The translations under genes and the position numbers were made by a program. From Thermoanaerobaculia bacterium (GTDB taxonomy: Bacteria > Acidobacteriota > Thermoanaerobaculia > Gp7-AA8), in NCBI GenBank assembly GCA_017883205.1, contig JADGNZ010000010.1, positions 62,001 to 126,000 of the forward strand: 64,000 bases of DNA. Direction: 5' to 3'. Below are positions 41,928-51,110 of the stretch, in pieces. Each line of letters begins with the position of its first letter. The stretch's first letter is position 1. The notes beneath the pieces were generated by a model. That model was not told the DNA's origin, did not search any database, and saw only the letters and a program-made list of their open reading frames with translations.

Positions 41928-42569
41928 GTGAAACGCTTTTTCGCTGTCGCCCTCTTCGCGGTTGCTGCGCGTGCCGAGGTGATGGTGACGGTTGATCACA
42001 ACCGGGGGGCGGCGGCGACCGCGTTCAAGTTCGCGCGGGTGGCCGCGCCGGCGCGCGACGATATTGCGGCGTCAGCGAAGATCGAAGTGATCGCCGGGAC
42101 CGTCGATCGCAACAGCGCGCCCATCGCGGCACTGACCGATGGCCGCCTTCCCGGGAACGAAGACGAGCCGGAAGCGAATCTCTTTTTTCGCGGCGATTCG
42201 TGGGGCGGACGTATTCGCTTCGACCTTGGATCGATCGTCGACATTGCGGCCGTGAACAGCTACTCGTGGCATCCCGATACGCGGGCGCCTCAGGTGTACC
42301 GGCTGTACGCGAGTGACGGCACCGATCCGAATTTCAATCCCAGTCCCGGTGTGAAGGTCGATCTGTCCACCTGCGGCTGGCGCGAGATTGCCTTCGTCGA
42401 TACACGGCCGAAGGAAGGGGAAGGTGGCGGACAGTATGGCGTGAGCATCGCGGACACGAGCGGCTCCCTCGGCCGCTATCGATACCTTCTCTTCGATGTG
42501 TTCGAGACCGAGAGCGACGATCCGTGGGGGCAGACGTTCTACAGCGAGATCGATGTGGTGAAGAAATGA
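41928..42569 (+). CDS. Exported beta-sandwich protein (discoidin-like)
   Basis: 213 residues from a GTG start; the signal peptide is VKRFFAVALFAVAARAE. The sequence 'ALTDGRLPGNEDEPEANLFFRGDSWGGRIRFDLGSIVDIAAVNSYSWHPDTRAPQVYRLYASDG' resembles a F5/8-type carbohydrate-binding domain. It overlaps the alpha-mannosidase by four bases (ATGA), so the two are co-translated and it may help bind the glycan substrate or host glycoproteins. Confidence 0.7.
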   Translation: MKRFFAVALFAVAARAEVMVTVDHNRGAAATAFKFARVAAPARDDIAASAKIEVIAGTVDRNSAPIAALTDGRLPGNEDEPEANLFFRGDSWGGRIRFDLGSIVDIAAVNSYSWHPDTRAPQVYRLYASDGTDPNFNPSPGVKVDLSTCGWREIAFVDTRPKEGEGGGQYGVSIADTSGSLGRYRYLLFDVFETESDDPWGQTFYSEIDVVKK

Positions 42570-45500
42570 TCCGGCGTCTGGTTCTCTTGCTCCTCGTTGC
42601 CTCCGCCACGTTCGCGCGCGCGGCAGATCCGCCCGACCTCACGAAGGAGCCGACGCTTTACGTCGTCGGTTACGCGCATCTCGACACGCAATGGCGGTGG
42701 GAGTATCCGCAGACGATCAAAGAATTTCTGCCCCGCACGATGCACGACAACTTTGCGCTCTTCGAAAAATATCCGCACTACATCTTCAACTTCAGCGGCG
42801 CCAACCGCTATCGGATGATGCGCGAATACTACCCGGCCGATTATGCGGTTTTGCAGGAGTGGGTACGCAAAGGCCGCTGGTTCCCGGCCGGATCGTCGAT
42901 GGAGGAGAGCGACGTGAACTCGCCGTCGGCCGAGTCGATCATCCGCCAGGTGCTCTACGGCTCCGAGTACTTCCGGCGCGAGCTGGGCCGCACCAGCGCG
43001 GAGTACATGCTCCCCGACTGCTTCGGATTTCCCGCGTCGCTGCCGAGCATCCTGCATCACATGGGCATCGCTGGATTCTCAACGCAGAAGCTGACGTGGG
43101 GATCATCCGCGCCGGTGGGCGGACCGGAGTCGCCGGAGAAAACGCCGGTGGGGACGCCCTTCAACGTCGGCGTGTGGGAAGGTCCCGACGGCAGCAGCGT
43201 TCTGGCCGCGTTCAATCCCGGCAGTTACAGCGCGGACATTCGCTACGACCTCTCACGCAGCGACACGACGCCGCCGAACGGAGTCGACTGGCCGAAACGG
43301 GTGCAGCGCAACGGCGAGGTCAGCGGCCTGTTCACCGACTATCACTACTACGGCACCGGCGACGTCGGCGGCGCGCCACGCGAGCCCTCGGTGCAACTCG
43401 TTGAGTCGATCGTGTCGAAGAACGACGGCCCGTTGCGCGTGATCTCCTCGACAGCCGAGGAGATGTTTCTCGACATCAAGCCGTCGCAGCGAGCGGGTCT
43501 TCCACGCTACAAGGGCGAGCTCGAACTGACCAATCACTCCGCCGGCTCGCTGACGTCGGAGGCGTATCAGAAGCGCTGGAATCACAAGAACGAGCTGCTC
43601 GCCGACGCCGCCGAGCGCGCCTCGGTGGCCGCAGAGTGGCTCGGCGGGCGTGCGTACCCGATGAAACGATTGAACGACGCGTGGACGCTGGTGATGGGGG
43701 GCCAGTTCCACGACATCGCCGCCGGCACCGCCACGCCGAAATCGTACGAGTATTCGTGGAACGACGATGTCATCGCCATGAACCAGTTCGCGGGTGTGCT
43801 GACGAGCGCGACGGAAGCGGTGGCATCGGCGCTCGACACGCGGGTGAAGGGGACGGCGATCGTTGTCTACAACCCGCTGAGTGTTGCGCGGGAGGATGTG
43901 GTCGAGGCGAAGATTGCGGGACTCCATGGCGTGCCCGTTGTGACTGGGCCTGATGGCCATGTCGTTCCCTCGCAGCGAGAAGGCGACGCGGTGATTTTCG
44001 TGGCAAAGGTGCCGTCGGTGGGATGGGCGGTGTACGGCGTGCGTGATGCGGGGGTCGGGAGTCGGGTGTCGGGGGTCGGAGAGTCGAGTCTCAAGGTCCG
44101 GCTCCGACAGCCGGTTGGGGCAACGCTCGAGAATGCTCGCTATCGAATATCGATTGGCGGCAATGGCGACATTGCCAGCATCCTCGACAAGAAGACGAAA
44201 CGCGAAGTCTTGTCGGCACCGGCGCGACTCGCGCTGCAGACAGAGAATCCGCACGACTGGCCTGCCTGGAACATGGATTGGGCCGATCAGCAGAAGCCGC
44301 CGCGCGGTTACGTCAGCGGACCGGCCGCGTTTCGCATCGTCGAGAACGGCCCGGCACGAGTGGCGCTGGAAGTGACGCGGGAAACGGAAGGCTCACGCTT
44401 CGTGCAGACGATTCGCCTCGCTGTCGGCGACGCCGGCAATCGCATCGAGATCGACAACGCTATCGACTGGAAGACGGAAGCTGCGGCGCTGAAGGCGACG
44501 TTTCCGCTGACCGCATCAAACAAGCTGGCCACGTACAACTGGGAAGTGGGTCCGATCGAGCGGACCACGAACGATGAGAAGAAGTTCGAGGTGGCATCGC
44601 ATCAGTGGCTCGATCTGAGCGATGCAAATGGCGGCGTGACCGTTCTTACCGACAGCAAGTACGGATCCGACAAGCCCGACGATCACACGCTGCGGCTCAC
44701 GCTTCTCTACACGCCCGGTCTCGGCGCAAACGGCCGCGCCTACAGCGATCAGGCGTCGCAGGATTGGGGACATCACGAGTTCGTTTACGGTCTTGCCGCG
44801 CACGGTGGCGACTGGCGATCGGAAGGGACGGACTGGCAGGCGATGCGTCTGAGCCAACCTCTGATCGCGTTCGTGTCGCCCAAACATGCCGGCAGGTTGG
44901 GGCGAACGTTTTCGTTACTGCGCGTCAGCAATCCACGCGTTCGCGTTCTGGCGCTGAAGAAGGCGGAGAGCGGCCACGAGGTGATCGTTCGGTTGGTGGA
45001 GCTCGACGGCAAGCGACAGAACGATGTTCGCATCGGCTTCGCGGCGAAGGTCATCGCTGCTCGCGAAGTGAACGGTCAGGAGATGCCCATCGGGAAAGCA
45101 CGCATCGTCGACGGACGCGTTGTGGCGTCATTCACGCCCTATCAACTTCGCACGTTCGCGGTGCGCCTGGCATCCGCGACGAAGGTGCGTATGCCGCGCT
45201 CGGAGTCCGTCGCACTTCCGTTCGATCGCAACGTGACGAGTCACGATGGCGCGAAGTCAACGCCCGGCTTCGATGCCGCGGGCCGCGCGATCCCTGCCGA
45301 GATGCTGCCTTCCGACCTCGACTACGCCGGAATCCACTTTCACCTCGGCGCCGAGAGCGCAGCGAACGCGGTCGTCGCGCATGGCCAGTCGATCGCACTG
45401 CCTGCCGGCGATCACAGACGACTTTACGTCCTCGCTGCTTCTTCCGATGGCGATCAGACGGCGAGCTTCGTCGCCGGCAGCAAATCCTTTCCGCTGACGA

Positions 45501-45883
45501 TTCAGGACTGGGGCGGCTACGTCGGCCAGTGGGACAACCGCCTCTGGACGACGAAGCAGGAGACGCTGCCGCCGCGGCCCGGCGCGCCACCGAACGCTCC
45601 CGCTCGCGTACGCACCGCGACCGTGTTCAACGGTCTCACACCGGGCTTCATCAAACGCGCGCCGATCGCGTGGTTTGCTTCGCATCGGCATACTGCCGAG
45701 GGTACGAACGAGCCGTACGCGTACTCGTACCTGTTCGCGTACGCCATCGATCTTCCGCCCGGCGCGCGAACGATCACGCTACCTGACAATGACAAGATCC
45801 GCGTGCTGGCGGCGACGGTCTCCGATGAGGATTCATCACTTGTCGAAGCGCAGCCGCTGTATGACACGTTGATCCGCAGATGA
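42566..45883 (+). CDS. GH38 family alpha-mannosidase
   Basis: 1105 residues with a signal peptide (IRRLVLLLLVASATFARA). The catalytic domain shows zinc ligands H38 and D40 in GYAHLDTQWRW and the nucleophile D151 in YMLPDCFGFP; 'LVMGGQFHDIAAGTATPKSYEYSWND' is the conserved active-site helix. Middle and C-terminal beta domains follow. It hydrolyses terminal alpha-mannosyl residues, here probably in the periplasm. A G-rich repeat (about 44048-44095) encodes the sequence GVGSRVSGVGE in frame. It heads a glycan uptake unit with the ABC genes that follow. Confidence 0.93.
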   Translation: MIRRLVLLLLVASATFARAADPPDLTKEPTLYVVGYAHLDTQWRWEYPQTIKEFLPRTMHDNFALFEKYPHYIFNFSGANRYRMMREYYPADYAVLQEWVRKGRWFPAGSSMEESDVNSPSAESIIRQVLYGSEYFRRELGRTSAEYMLPDCFGFPASLPSILHHMGIAGFSTQKLTWGSSAPVGGPESPEKTPVGTPFNVGVWEGPDGSSVLAAFNPGSYSADIRYDLSRSDTTPPNGVDWPKRVQRNGEVSGLFTDYHYYGTGDVGGAPREPSVQLVESIVSKNDGPLRVISSTAEEMFLDIKPSQRAGLPRYKGELELTNHSAGSLTSEAYQKRWNHKNELLADAAERASVAAEWLGGRAYPMKRLNDAWTLVMGGQFHDIAAGTATPKSYEYSWNDDVIAMNQFAGVLTSATEAVASALDTRVKGTAIVVYNPLSVAREDVVEAKIAGLHGVPVVTGPDGHVVPSQREGDAVIFVAKVPSVGWAVYGVRDAGVGSRVSGVGESSLKVRLRQPVGATLENARYRISIGGNGDIASILDKKTKREVLSAPARLALQTENPHDWPAWNMDWADQQKPPRGYVSGPAAFRIVENGPARVALEVTRETEGSRFVQTIRLAVGDAGNRIEIDNAIDWKTEAAALKATFPLTASNKLATYNWEVGPIERTTNDEKKFEVASHQWLDLSDANGGVTVLTDSKYGSDKPDDHTLRLTLLYTPGLGANGRAYSDQASQDWGHHEFVYGLAAHGGDWRSEGTDWQAMRLSQPLIAFVSPKHAGRLGRTFSLLRVSNPRVRVLALKKAESGHEVIVRLVELDGKRQNDVRIGFAAKVIAAREVNGQEMPIGKARIVDGRVVASFTPYQLRTFAVRLASATKVRMPRSESVALPFDRNVTSHDGAKSTPGFDAAGRAIPAEMLPSDLDYAGIHFHLGAESAANAVVAHGQSIALPAGDHRRLYVLAASSDGDQTASFVAGSKSFPLTIQDWGGYVGQWDNRLWTTKQETLPPRPGAPPNAPARVRTATVFNGLTPGFIKRAPIAWFASHRHTAEGTNEPYAYSYLFAYAIDLPPGARTITLPDNDKIRVLAATVSDEDSSLVEAQPLYDTLIRR

Positions 45884-45915
45884 CGCAGATGGACACAGAT
45901 TGAGGAGCTAACCGA

Positions 45916-46917
45916 ATGAAACGATTCATGATCGCTGCCGGGATCGCGATGCTCGTCATCGCTTGCGCAAAGCACGAGCAGACCAGCGCACCAAAATCCG
46001 GCAAGTCTTTCACCATCGCCGTCATCCCGCAGGGCTCTACGCATGAGTTCTGGAAGAGCATTCACGCCGGCGCGATGAAGACGGCGCAGGACGAAGCGAA
46101 GGGCGGCGTCAACGTCACCATCATCTGGAAGGGTCCGATGCGCGAGGACGACCGCGAGCAGCAGGTGCAGGTCGTCGAGGGCTTCGTCACGCAGCACGTC
46201 GACGGCATCGTCCTCGCTCCCTTCGACAAGAACGCCCTCGTTCGTCCCGTCGAAGAGGCGAAGCGCGCCGGCATTCCGACTGTCGTGGTCGATTCCGGTT
46301 TGGAATCGACCGATGCGATCAGCTTCGTGGCCAGCAACAACTATCACGGCGGCGAGCTTGCCGCCGACGAGATGGGCCGTCTCCTTGGCGGCAAAGGCAA
46401 AGTCCTGGCGCTGCGCTATCAGGAAGGGGTCTTCAGCACCGAGCAGCGCGAGAAAGGATTCATCGAGCGGATCAAGACGGCATATCCGGCGATCCAGCTC
46501 ATCTCCTCGAATCAATTCGCCGGCGCGACACGCGACACAGCGAAGACCGCCGCCGAGAATCTGCTGAATCGCTTCGGCAACGACCTCGATGGCCTCTTCA
46601 CGCCGAATGAATCATCCACCGCCGGTGCGCTGCTTGCGCTGGAAGACGCAGGCAAGGCCGGCAAGATCCGCTTCATCGGCTTCGACTCAAGCGAGGTTTT
46701 CGTCAAAGCGATGCGCGACGGCAAGCTTCACGGCATCGTGGTGCAGAATCCGTTTCGCATGGGGGAGCTCGGCGTCAAGACCGTCGTCGATCACCTTCTC
46801 GGCAAGCCTGTGGAGAAGCGCGTCGACACGGGCGTCACTTTGATCACGCCCGCGAACCTCGATGCGCCGGAGTCGCAGACGTTGCTGCACCCGCCGCTGG
46901 AGACGTATTTGAAGTGA
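45916..46917 (+). CDS. Sugar ABC transporter substrate-binding lipoprotein
   Basis: 333 residues, lipoprotein signal with lipobox C17 (MLVIACAK). Type 1 periplasmic-binding fold of the ribose/galactose group: FTIAVIPQGSTHEFWKSIHAGAMKTAQ, 'VDGIVLAPFDKNALVRPVEEAKRAGIPTVVVDSGLES', then 'DGLFTPNESSTAGALLALEDAGKAGKIRFIGFDSS'. GAGGAG lies upstream. It overlaps the ATPase gene by four bases (GTGA). Given the alpha-mannosidase upstream, mannose or a small manno-oligosaccharide is the likely ligand. Confidence 0.92.
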   Translation: MKRFMIAAGIAMLVIACAKHEQTSAPKSGKSFTIAVIPQGSTHEFWKSIHAGAMKTAQDEAKGGVNVTIIWKGPMREDDREQQVQVVEGFVTQHVDGIVLAPFDKNALVRPVEEAKRAGIPTVVVDSGLESTDAISFVASNNYHGGELAADEMGRLLGGKGKVLALRYQEGVFSTEQREKGFIERIKTAYPAIQLISSNQFAGATRDTAKTAAENLLNRFGNDLDGLFTPNESSTAGALLALEDAGKAGKIRFIGFDSSEVFVKAMRDGKLHGIVVQNPFRMGELGVKTVVDHLLGKPVEKRVDTGVTLITPANLDAPESQTLLHPPLETYLK

Positions 46918-48554
46918 CAGGAATGTGGAACGCTGGCGTCTCGCCGGCTGGCCCGCAGGCGTCCTCGCCTGCGCTGCGGCTGCATGCGATCACCAAACAC
47001 TTCGGCGCCACGATCGCCCTCGATGGCGTCGATCTCGAGGTCGCGCCCGGCGAAGTACACGCGCTCATCGGCGAGAACGGTGCGGGGAAGAGCACGCTGA
47101 TGAACGTTTTGTCGGGCACTGTCGCGCCTGACCGCGGCTCGATGATCGTCGGTGGAACGCCGTACGCACCGCGCGGACCGGCCGATGCGCGTAGCCGAGG
47201 AGTGGCGCATATCCATCAGGAGCTGGTGTTGTGTGCGCATCTTTCCGTCGCCGAAAACATCGCTATGGGCGTCGAAGCGTCGCGCGGAGGATGGCTGCGG
47301 CGCGACGTGATGAACGAGCGCGCGGCCACGCTCCTCGCTGAGTTCGGACGCAGCGAGATCAAGCCTTCCAGGCGCGTCGCTGATCTCTCGCTCGCGGACC
47401 GGCAGGTTGTCGAAGTCTGCCGCGCCCTGGCGCGCGACGCCCGGATCCTGTTGATGGATGAGCCGACCAGCAGCCTGCAACGAGCGGACGTCGAGCACCT
47501 CTTCGAAACTGTGCGCCGCCTGCGCGATCGCGGAATCGCCATCATCTACATCAGCCATTTCCTTGAAGAAGTGCGCGAGATTGCCAGCAGGTTCACTGTT
47601 CTGCGCGACGGCCGGAGTGTTGGCACTGGCGAACTTACCTCGGTGCGCGACGAGGACTTGATCGCGATGATGGTGGGGGCAGCACAGACAAGAGTGTCTG
47701 TGCCACATCAAGCTGCGCATGAGCCACAAAGCAGCCTCAATGGGACAAGAGTGCCTGTGCCACAAGAGGCAATGCCTGAGCCACAGAGCGGGCTCAATGT
47801 GGCACAGACACTCTTGTCTGTGCAGCCGTCGGTACAACCCGAAGTGCTCCTCGAAGTCGAGAACCTCTCCGCCCCTCCGCGCCTCCGCGTGGCAAGCTTT
47901 GTTCTCCATCGCGGCGAAATCCTCGGCATCGCCGGCCTCGTCGGCTCCGGCCGCAGCGATCTCGTTCGCACACTCTTCGGACTTCAGCGGGCAACCGGAG
48001 GTGTTGTGCGGTTGCGAGGGCAAGAGCTGAAAACGTTCGTCCATCAGATCCGCAACGGTTTCGGCTACCTCAGCGAAGACCGCAAAGGCGAAGGTCTCGC
48101 GCTGCAACTTCCCATCGCCGACAACGTCACGATGAGCCGTTTCGCAAGCTGTTCGCGCGGCGGATGGATCGATCGGGTTAAACAAAATGTTCAGACTGGA
48201 GAGGTCATGCAAAGGCTGCGGATCAAGGCGCCGGGACCGCGCGGGATCACTGGCCGCCTTTCCGGCGGTAATCAGCAGAAGGTGGCGCTGGCGCGGTTGC
48301 TCCATCAGGATCCCGACATCCTTCTTCTCGACGAGCCCGCGCGTGGAATCGACATCGGTAGCAAGGCCGACATCTACCGCGAGATCGCACGGCTTGCATC
48401 CGAAGGGAAGGGGATCGTGATGGTGAGCTCGTATCTGCCGGAGCTTCTCGCCGTGTGCGACTCCATCGCGGTGATGACGCGCGGACGTCTGTCGCCCGCG
48501 AAACCAGTGAGCGAGTGGACTGCCGACAGCATCCTGCAAGCCGCGATGGTTTGA
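46914..48554 (+). CDS. Sugar ABC transporter double ATP-binding protein (RbsA/MglA type)
   Basis: 546 residues with two ABC modules. The first has Walker A GENGAGKST (residues 53-61), a signature-type block at LSLADRQVVEVCRAL and Walker B RILLMDEPTSS; the second lacks a perfect Walker A (LVGSGRSD), as usual in this family, and has LSGGNQQKVALARLL and ILLLDEPARGIDIG. The start is GTG at 46914; the first 20 residues are encoded by a dispersed repeat. A 142-base palindromic repeat is inserted in frame between the modules (47682-47823). Confidence 0.92.
   Translation: MTGMWNAGVSPAGPQASSPALRLHAITKHFGATIALDGVDLEVAPGEVHALIGENGAGKSTLMNVLSGTVAPDRGSMIVGGTPYAPRGPADARSRGVAHIHQELVLCAHLSVAENIAMGVEASRGGWLRRDVMNERAATLLAEFGRSEIKPSRRVADLSLADRQVVEVCRALARDARILLMDEPTSSLQRADVEHLFETVRRLRDRGIAIIYISHFLEEVREIASRFTVLRDGRSVGTGELTSVRDEDLIAMMVGAAQTRVSVPHQAAHEPQSSLNGTRVPVPQEAMPEPQSGLNVAQTLLSVQPSVQPEVLLEVENLSAPPRLRVASFVLHRGEILGIAGLVGSGRSDLVRTLFGLQRATGGVVRLRGQELKTFVHQIRNGFGYLSEDRKGEGLALQLPIADNVTMSRFASCSRGGWIDRVKQNVQTGEVMQRLRIKAPGPRGITGRLSGGNQQKVALARLLHQDPDILLLDEPARGIDIGSKADIYREIARLASEGKGIVMVSSYLPELLAVCDSIAVMTRGRLSPAKPVSEWTADSILQAAMV
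46923..46970. repeat. Dispersed GGAACGC..GGCGTCCTCGCC repeat forming the ATPase N-terminus
   Basis: Matches the 14948 and 37676 elements with several substitutions (GGAACGCTGGCGTCTCGCC then GGCTGGCCCGCAGGCGTC). It lies between the start codon and the first conserved residues of the ABC ATPase. Confidence 0.75.
47682..47823. repeat. 142-base palindromic element inside the ABC ATPase gene
   Basis: Perfect 27-bp inverted ends (47682-47708 and 47797-47823), starting GCACAGACAAGAGTGTCTG. The interior has further partial copies of CTGTGCCAC and GAGCCACA. It reads through in frame as AQTRVSVPHQAAHEPQ ... NVAQTLLSV between the two ATPase modules. Confidence 0.92.
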
Positions 48555-48558
48555 GAGA

Positions 48559-48626
48559 CGTTTCACGCGGAGACGCGGAGGACGCGGAGAGAAAAACTCC
48601 GCACCTCCGCGTCTCCGCGTGAAACG
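48559..48626. repeat. CGCGGAGACGCGGAGG hairpin
   Basis: Arms CGTTTCACGCGGAGACGCGG and the complementary CCGCGTCTCCGCGTGAAACG, with an AGAGAAAAAC loop. It lies between the ATPase and permease genes of the sugar importer, so it may lower read-through to the permease. Same family as 3789-3856. Confidence 0.88.
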
Positions 48627-48660
48627 GTTTCTTTGCTCCCGCATACAATCCGCACCTCGC

Positions 48661-49620
48661 ATGAATCGTTGGCTCCGCGTCCTCGCGCCCCTGGCCGGCC
48701 TCGTTGCGGTCATCCTCCTCTTTGCGATTCTGACGGGATCGCCGGCGCGTTACCTCTCGGGTGCGAACCTGCGCGTCGTGCTCGCGCAAACCGTCATTGT
48801 CGCCATCGGCGCGCTCGGTATGACGATGATCATCGTCAGCGGCGGCATCGACCTTTCCGTCGGTGCCGTCATCGCGCTGACTAGCGTTGTTACCGCGTTG
48901 GCCTTACACGATGGATGGACGCCGATCGCCGCGCTGTTGGCTGGCGTCGTCGCCGGTGGCATCGTCGGCATCATCAACGGACTGGCCATTACCACGCTGC
49001 GCGTTGTTCCGTTCATCGCCACGCTCGGCATGCTCGGCATCGCGCGCGGCGTCGCCAAGTACGTCGCAAGCGAACAGACCGTTAACCCGCCGGCGACGTG
49101 GCTCAACGAACTGGCGGTGACCTTTCCGTCGCGCGACTGGATGCTCTTCGCGCCCGGCGTCTGGATCGCGATCATCCTCGCGGCGATGATGGCGCTCGTG
49201 CTGCGCAACACCGTCTTCGGCCGCCACGTCTTCGCCCTCGGCTCGAACGAAGCGGCGGCGCGCGCCTGCGGCATCAACACCAGCGCGCTGAAGGTGCGCA
49301 TCTACGCGCTGGCGGGATTGTTCTTCGGCCTCGCCGGCGTGATGCAGATGTCGCGTTTGCGGCAGGGCGATCCGACGGTCGCAGTCGGCGTCGAGCTCGA
49401 CGTCATCGCTGCCGTCGTCATTGGCGGCGCGAGCCTCAGCGGCGGGGAAGGTAGCATCGCCGGCGCGATGATCGGCGCGCTGGTCATGGCCTTTCTCCGC
49501 AACGGCAGCCAGCAGATGGGCTGGCCGAATTACGTGCAGGAGATCATCATCGGCGTCGTGATCGTACTCGCGGTCGCCGCGGACCGCTGGCGAGCCTCAC
49601 GCGCGGCCGAAAGGAACTGA
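48661..49620 (+). CDS. Sugar ABC transporter permease (RbsC type)
   Basis: 319 residues from the ATG at 48661; an earlier in-frame ATG lies in the hairpin repeat. Eight to ten membrane segments. The family blocks are present: 'GMTMIIVSGGIDLSVGAVIALTSV', 'VPFIATLGMLGIARGV', 'GRHVFALGSNEAAARACGI', and 'VVIGGASLSGGEGSIAGAMIGALVMAFLRNG'. Completes the importer with the binding protein and ATPase. Stops three bases before the next permease gene. Confidence 0.92.
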   Translation: MNRWLRVLAPLAGLVAVILLFAILTGSPARYLSGANLRVVLAQTVIVAIGALGMTMIIVSGGIDLSVGAVIALTSVVTALALHDGWTPIAALLAGVVAGGIVGIINGLAITTLRVVPFIATLGMLGIARGVAKYVASEQTVNPPATWLNELAVTFPSRDWMLFAPGVWIAIILAAMMALVLRNTVFGRHVFALGSNEAAARACGINTSALKVRIYALAGLFFGLAGVMQMSRLRQGDPTVAVGVELDVIAAVVIGGASLSGGEGSIAGAMIGALVMAFLRNGSQQMGWPNYVQEIIIGVVIVLAVAADRWRASRAAERN

Positions 49621-49623
49621 ATC

Positions 49624-51009
49624 ATGGCCGCACCGCTCTCCGCCTCACTTCGCCGCGACCTCGGTACGATCGAGTCCTACGCCACGCTGCTGGGCATGCT
49701 CATCGGCGCCGGCATTTTCAAAGTTACGAGCGATGCCTGGGCGCTGACCGGCCCGAGCGTCATTCTCGGCTACCTCGTGCTGGCGCCGGCGATTCTGGCG
49801 ACGTCGGTCGCGTATTCAGTTTTCCTCTCCACGCCGCTCGGACGCGAGCCCGGCGGCGAGTACACCCATCTTTCGCGGACGTTCGGCGGCTACGGACTCG
49901 CCTTCGTCGGCGTGTGGCTGAAAGTGATCTCGTACATCGGCGCGCTGGCCTATCTCTCGCGCGCGCTCGGCGACTACATGGTCGAGCTCTTCGCCGGCGC
50001 GTTGCCGAAGAGCGCCGCGATGCCGGTGGCGATCGTCAGCCTCCTTTTCTTTTATGTCATCCACGTTGCCGGCGTGCGCTGGTTCGGCCGGATTCAGGTC
50101 TGGATGTGCGTGCTGCTCGGACTGTCGATCGTTGTCCTCGTGGGTCCGGGCCTCTTCGCCATCCATGCGCACAACTACCAGCCGTTCTTCACGCACGGCC
50201 TCGGCGGATTCGCAGCGGCGCTTCCGCTGGTCTTCTTCGGCTACGCCGGCTTCGAGTCGCTGGCGCAGACCGCGGGCGAAGTGCGCGACTCCACACGCCG
50301 CCTGCCGCGCATCTTCCTTCGCGGCATTCTTGCGACGACGGTCATCTACTTCCTGATGTCGGTGGTCGCATTCGGCGTGCTTCCCGGCGCCGAGCTGCGA
50401 CAAGCCGCCGCGCCGATGGCCGCGGTGGCGTCGCGCTATCTGCCGATGGGGGCGGCGTGGTTCGTGACGCTGGGAGCGGTCATGGCGCTAACGACCTCGG
50501 TGAATGCGACGATGCTCGTTCCGTCGCGCGTCGGAATCATGCTGGCCGAGGATGGACTGGCACCGGGGTTCATCGGGTCGATCTCGAAGCGAACCGGCAC
50601 GCCGATCGTCGGATTGACCCTGACGTTGATCGTGACGCTGCTGCTCCTCGTCAGCGGACAGGTCTCGCTCGCGCTGAACATCGCCGTCTTCGCGCTGGTC
50701 TGCCTCTACTTCCTGCACAGCCTTGCGCTTCTGATGCTTCCGCGCGCGAATCCGTCGCTCTACGCCAGCGTGACCCTCGCGCTGCCGCGTTGGGTGCAGC
50801 AAGTCAGTGCGGCGATCTCGCTGCTGTTCATGGGCACGCTGATCGCCGTGCAACTCCGCGGCGACGTGGAAGTCCTGACGCGCCTCTCGTTCCGCGAGCG
50901 CGTCGAGCACGCCTCACTGACGACGATCGAGCTGGTGGTTTTCTGGGGGGTGATCGGCGGTGTGCTGTATGCGATTGCCGCACGGGGACGGAGAGCGATC
51001 CGCAGATGA
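49624..51009 (+). CDS. APC-family amino acid permease
   Basis: 461 residues with about twelve membrane segments. Begins with the APC signature 'LGTIESYATLLGMLIGAGIFKVTSDAWALTGPSVILGYLVLA' (glycine-rich first unwound helix) and has 'VFFGYAGFESLAQTAGEVRDSTRRLPR' in helix 6. Same strand and only three bases after the sugar permease, so transcribed with it; a functional link (for example amino sugar or glycopeptide use) is conjecture. Its tail runs into an ATCCGCAGATGACGCAGATG repeat. Confidence 0.88.
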   Translation: MAAPLSASLRRDLGTIESYATLLGMLIGAGIFKVTSDAWALTGPSVILGYLVLAPAILATSVAYSVFLSTPLGREPGGEYTHLSRTFGGYGLAFVGVWLKVISYIGALAYLSRALGDYMVELFAGALPKSAAMPVAIVSLLFFYVIHVAGVRWFGRIQVWMCVLLGLSIVVLVGPGLFAIHAHNYQPFFTHGLGGFAAALPLVFFGYAGFESLAQTAGEVRDSTRRLPRIFLRGILATTVIYFLMSVVAFGVLPGAELRQAAAPMAAVASRYLPMGAAWFVTLGAVMALTTSVNATMLVPSRVGIMLAEDGLAPGFIGSISKRTGTPIVGLTLTLIVTLLLLVSGQVSLALNIAVFALVCLYFLHSLALLMLPRANPSLYASVTLALPRWVQQVSAAISLLFMGTLIAVQLRGDVEVLTRLSFRERVEHASLTTIELVVFWGVIGGVLYAIAARGRRAIRR

Positions 51010-51110
51010 CGCAGATGCGCGGCGGCGTTTCAAGACCTTTGGCGAGACTGGCGTAACCGCTGGATCGCGTATCATCTTGTCTGCGACACTTGAGGCATAC
51101 ACTTCAGCCG

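Noticed and set aside
45517-46515. 332-codon minus-strand frame over the mannosidase/binding-protein junction
   Set aside because: Antisense shadow of two well-supported genes in GC-rich DNA.
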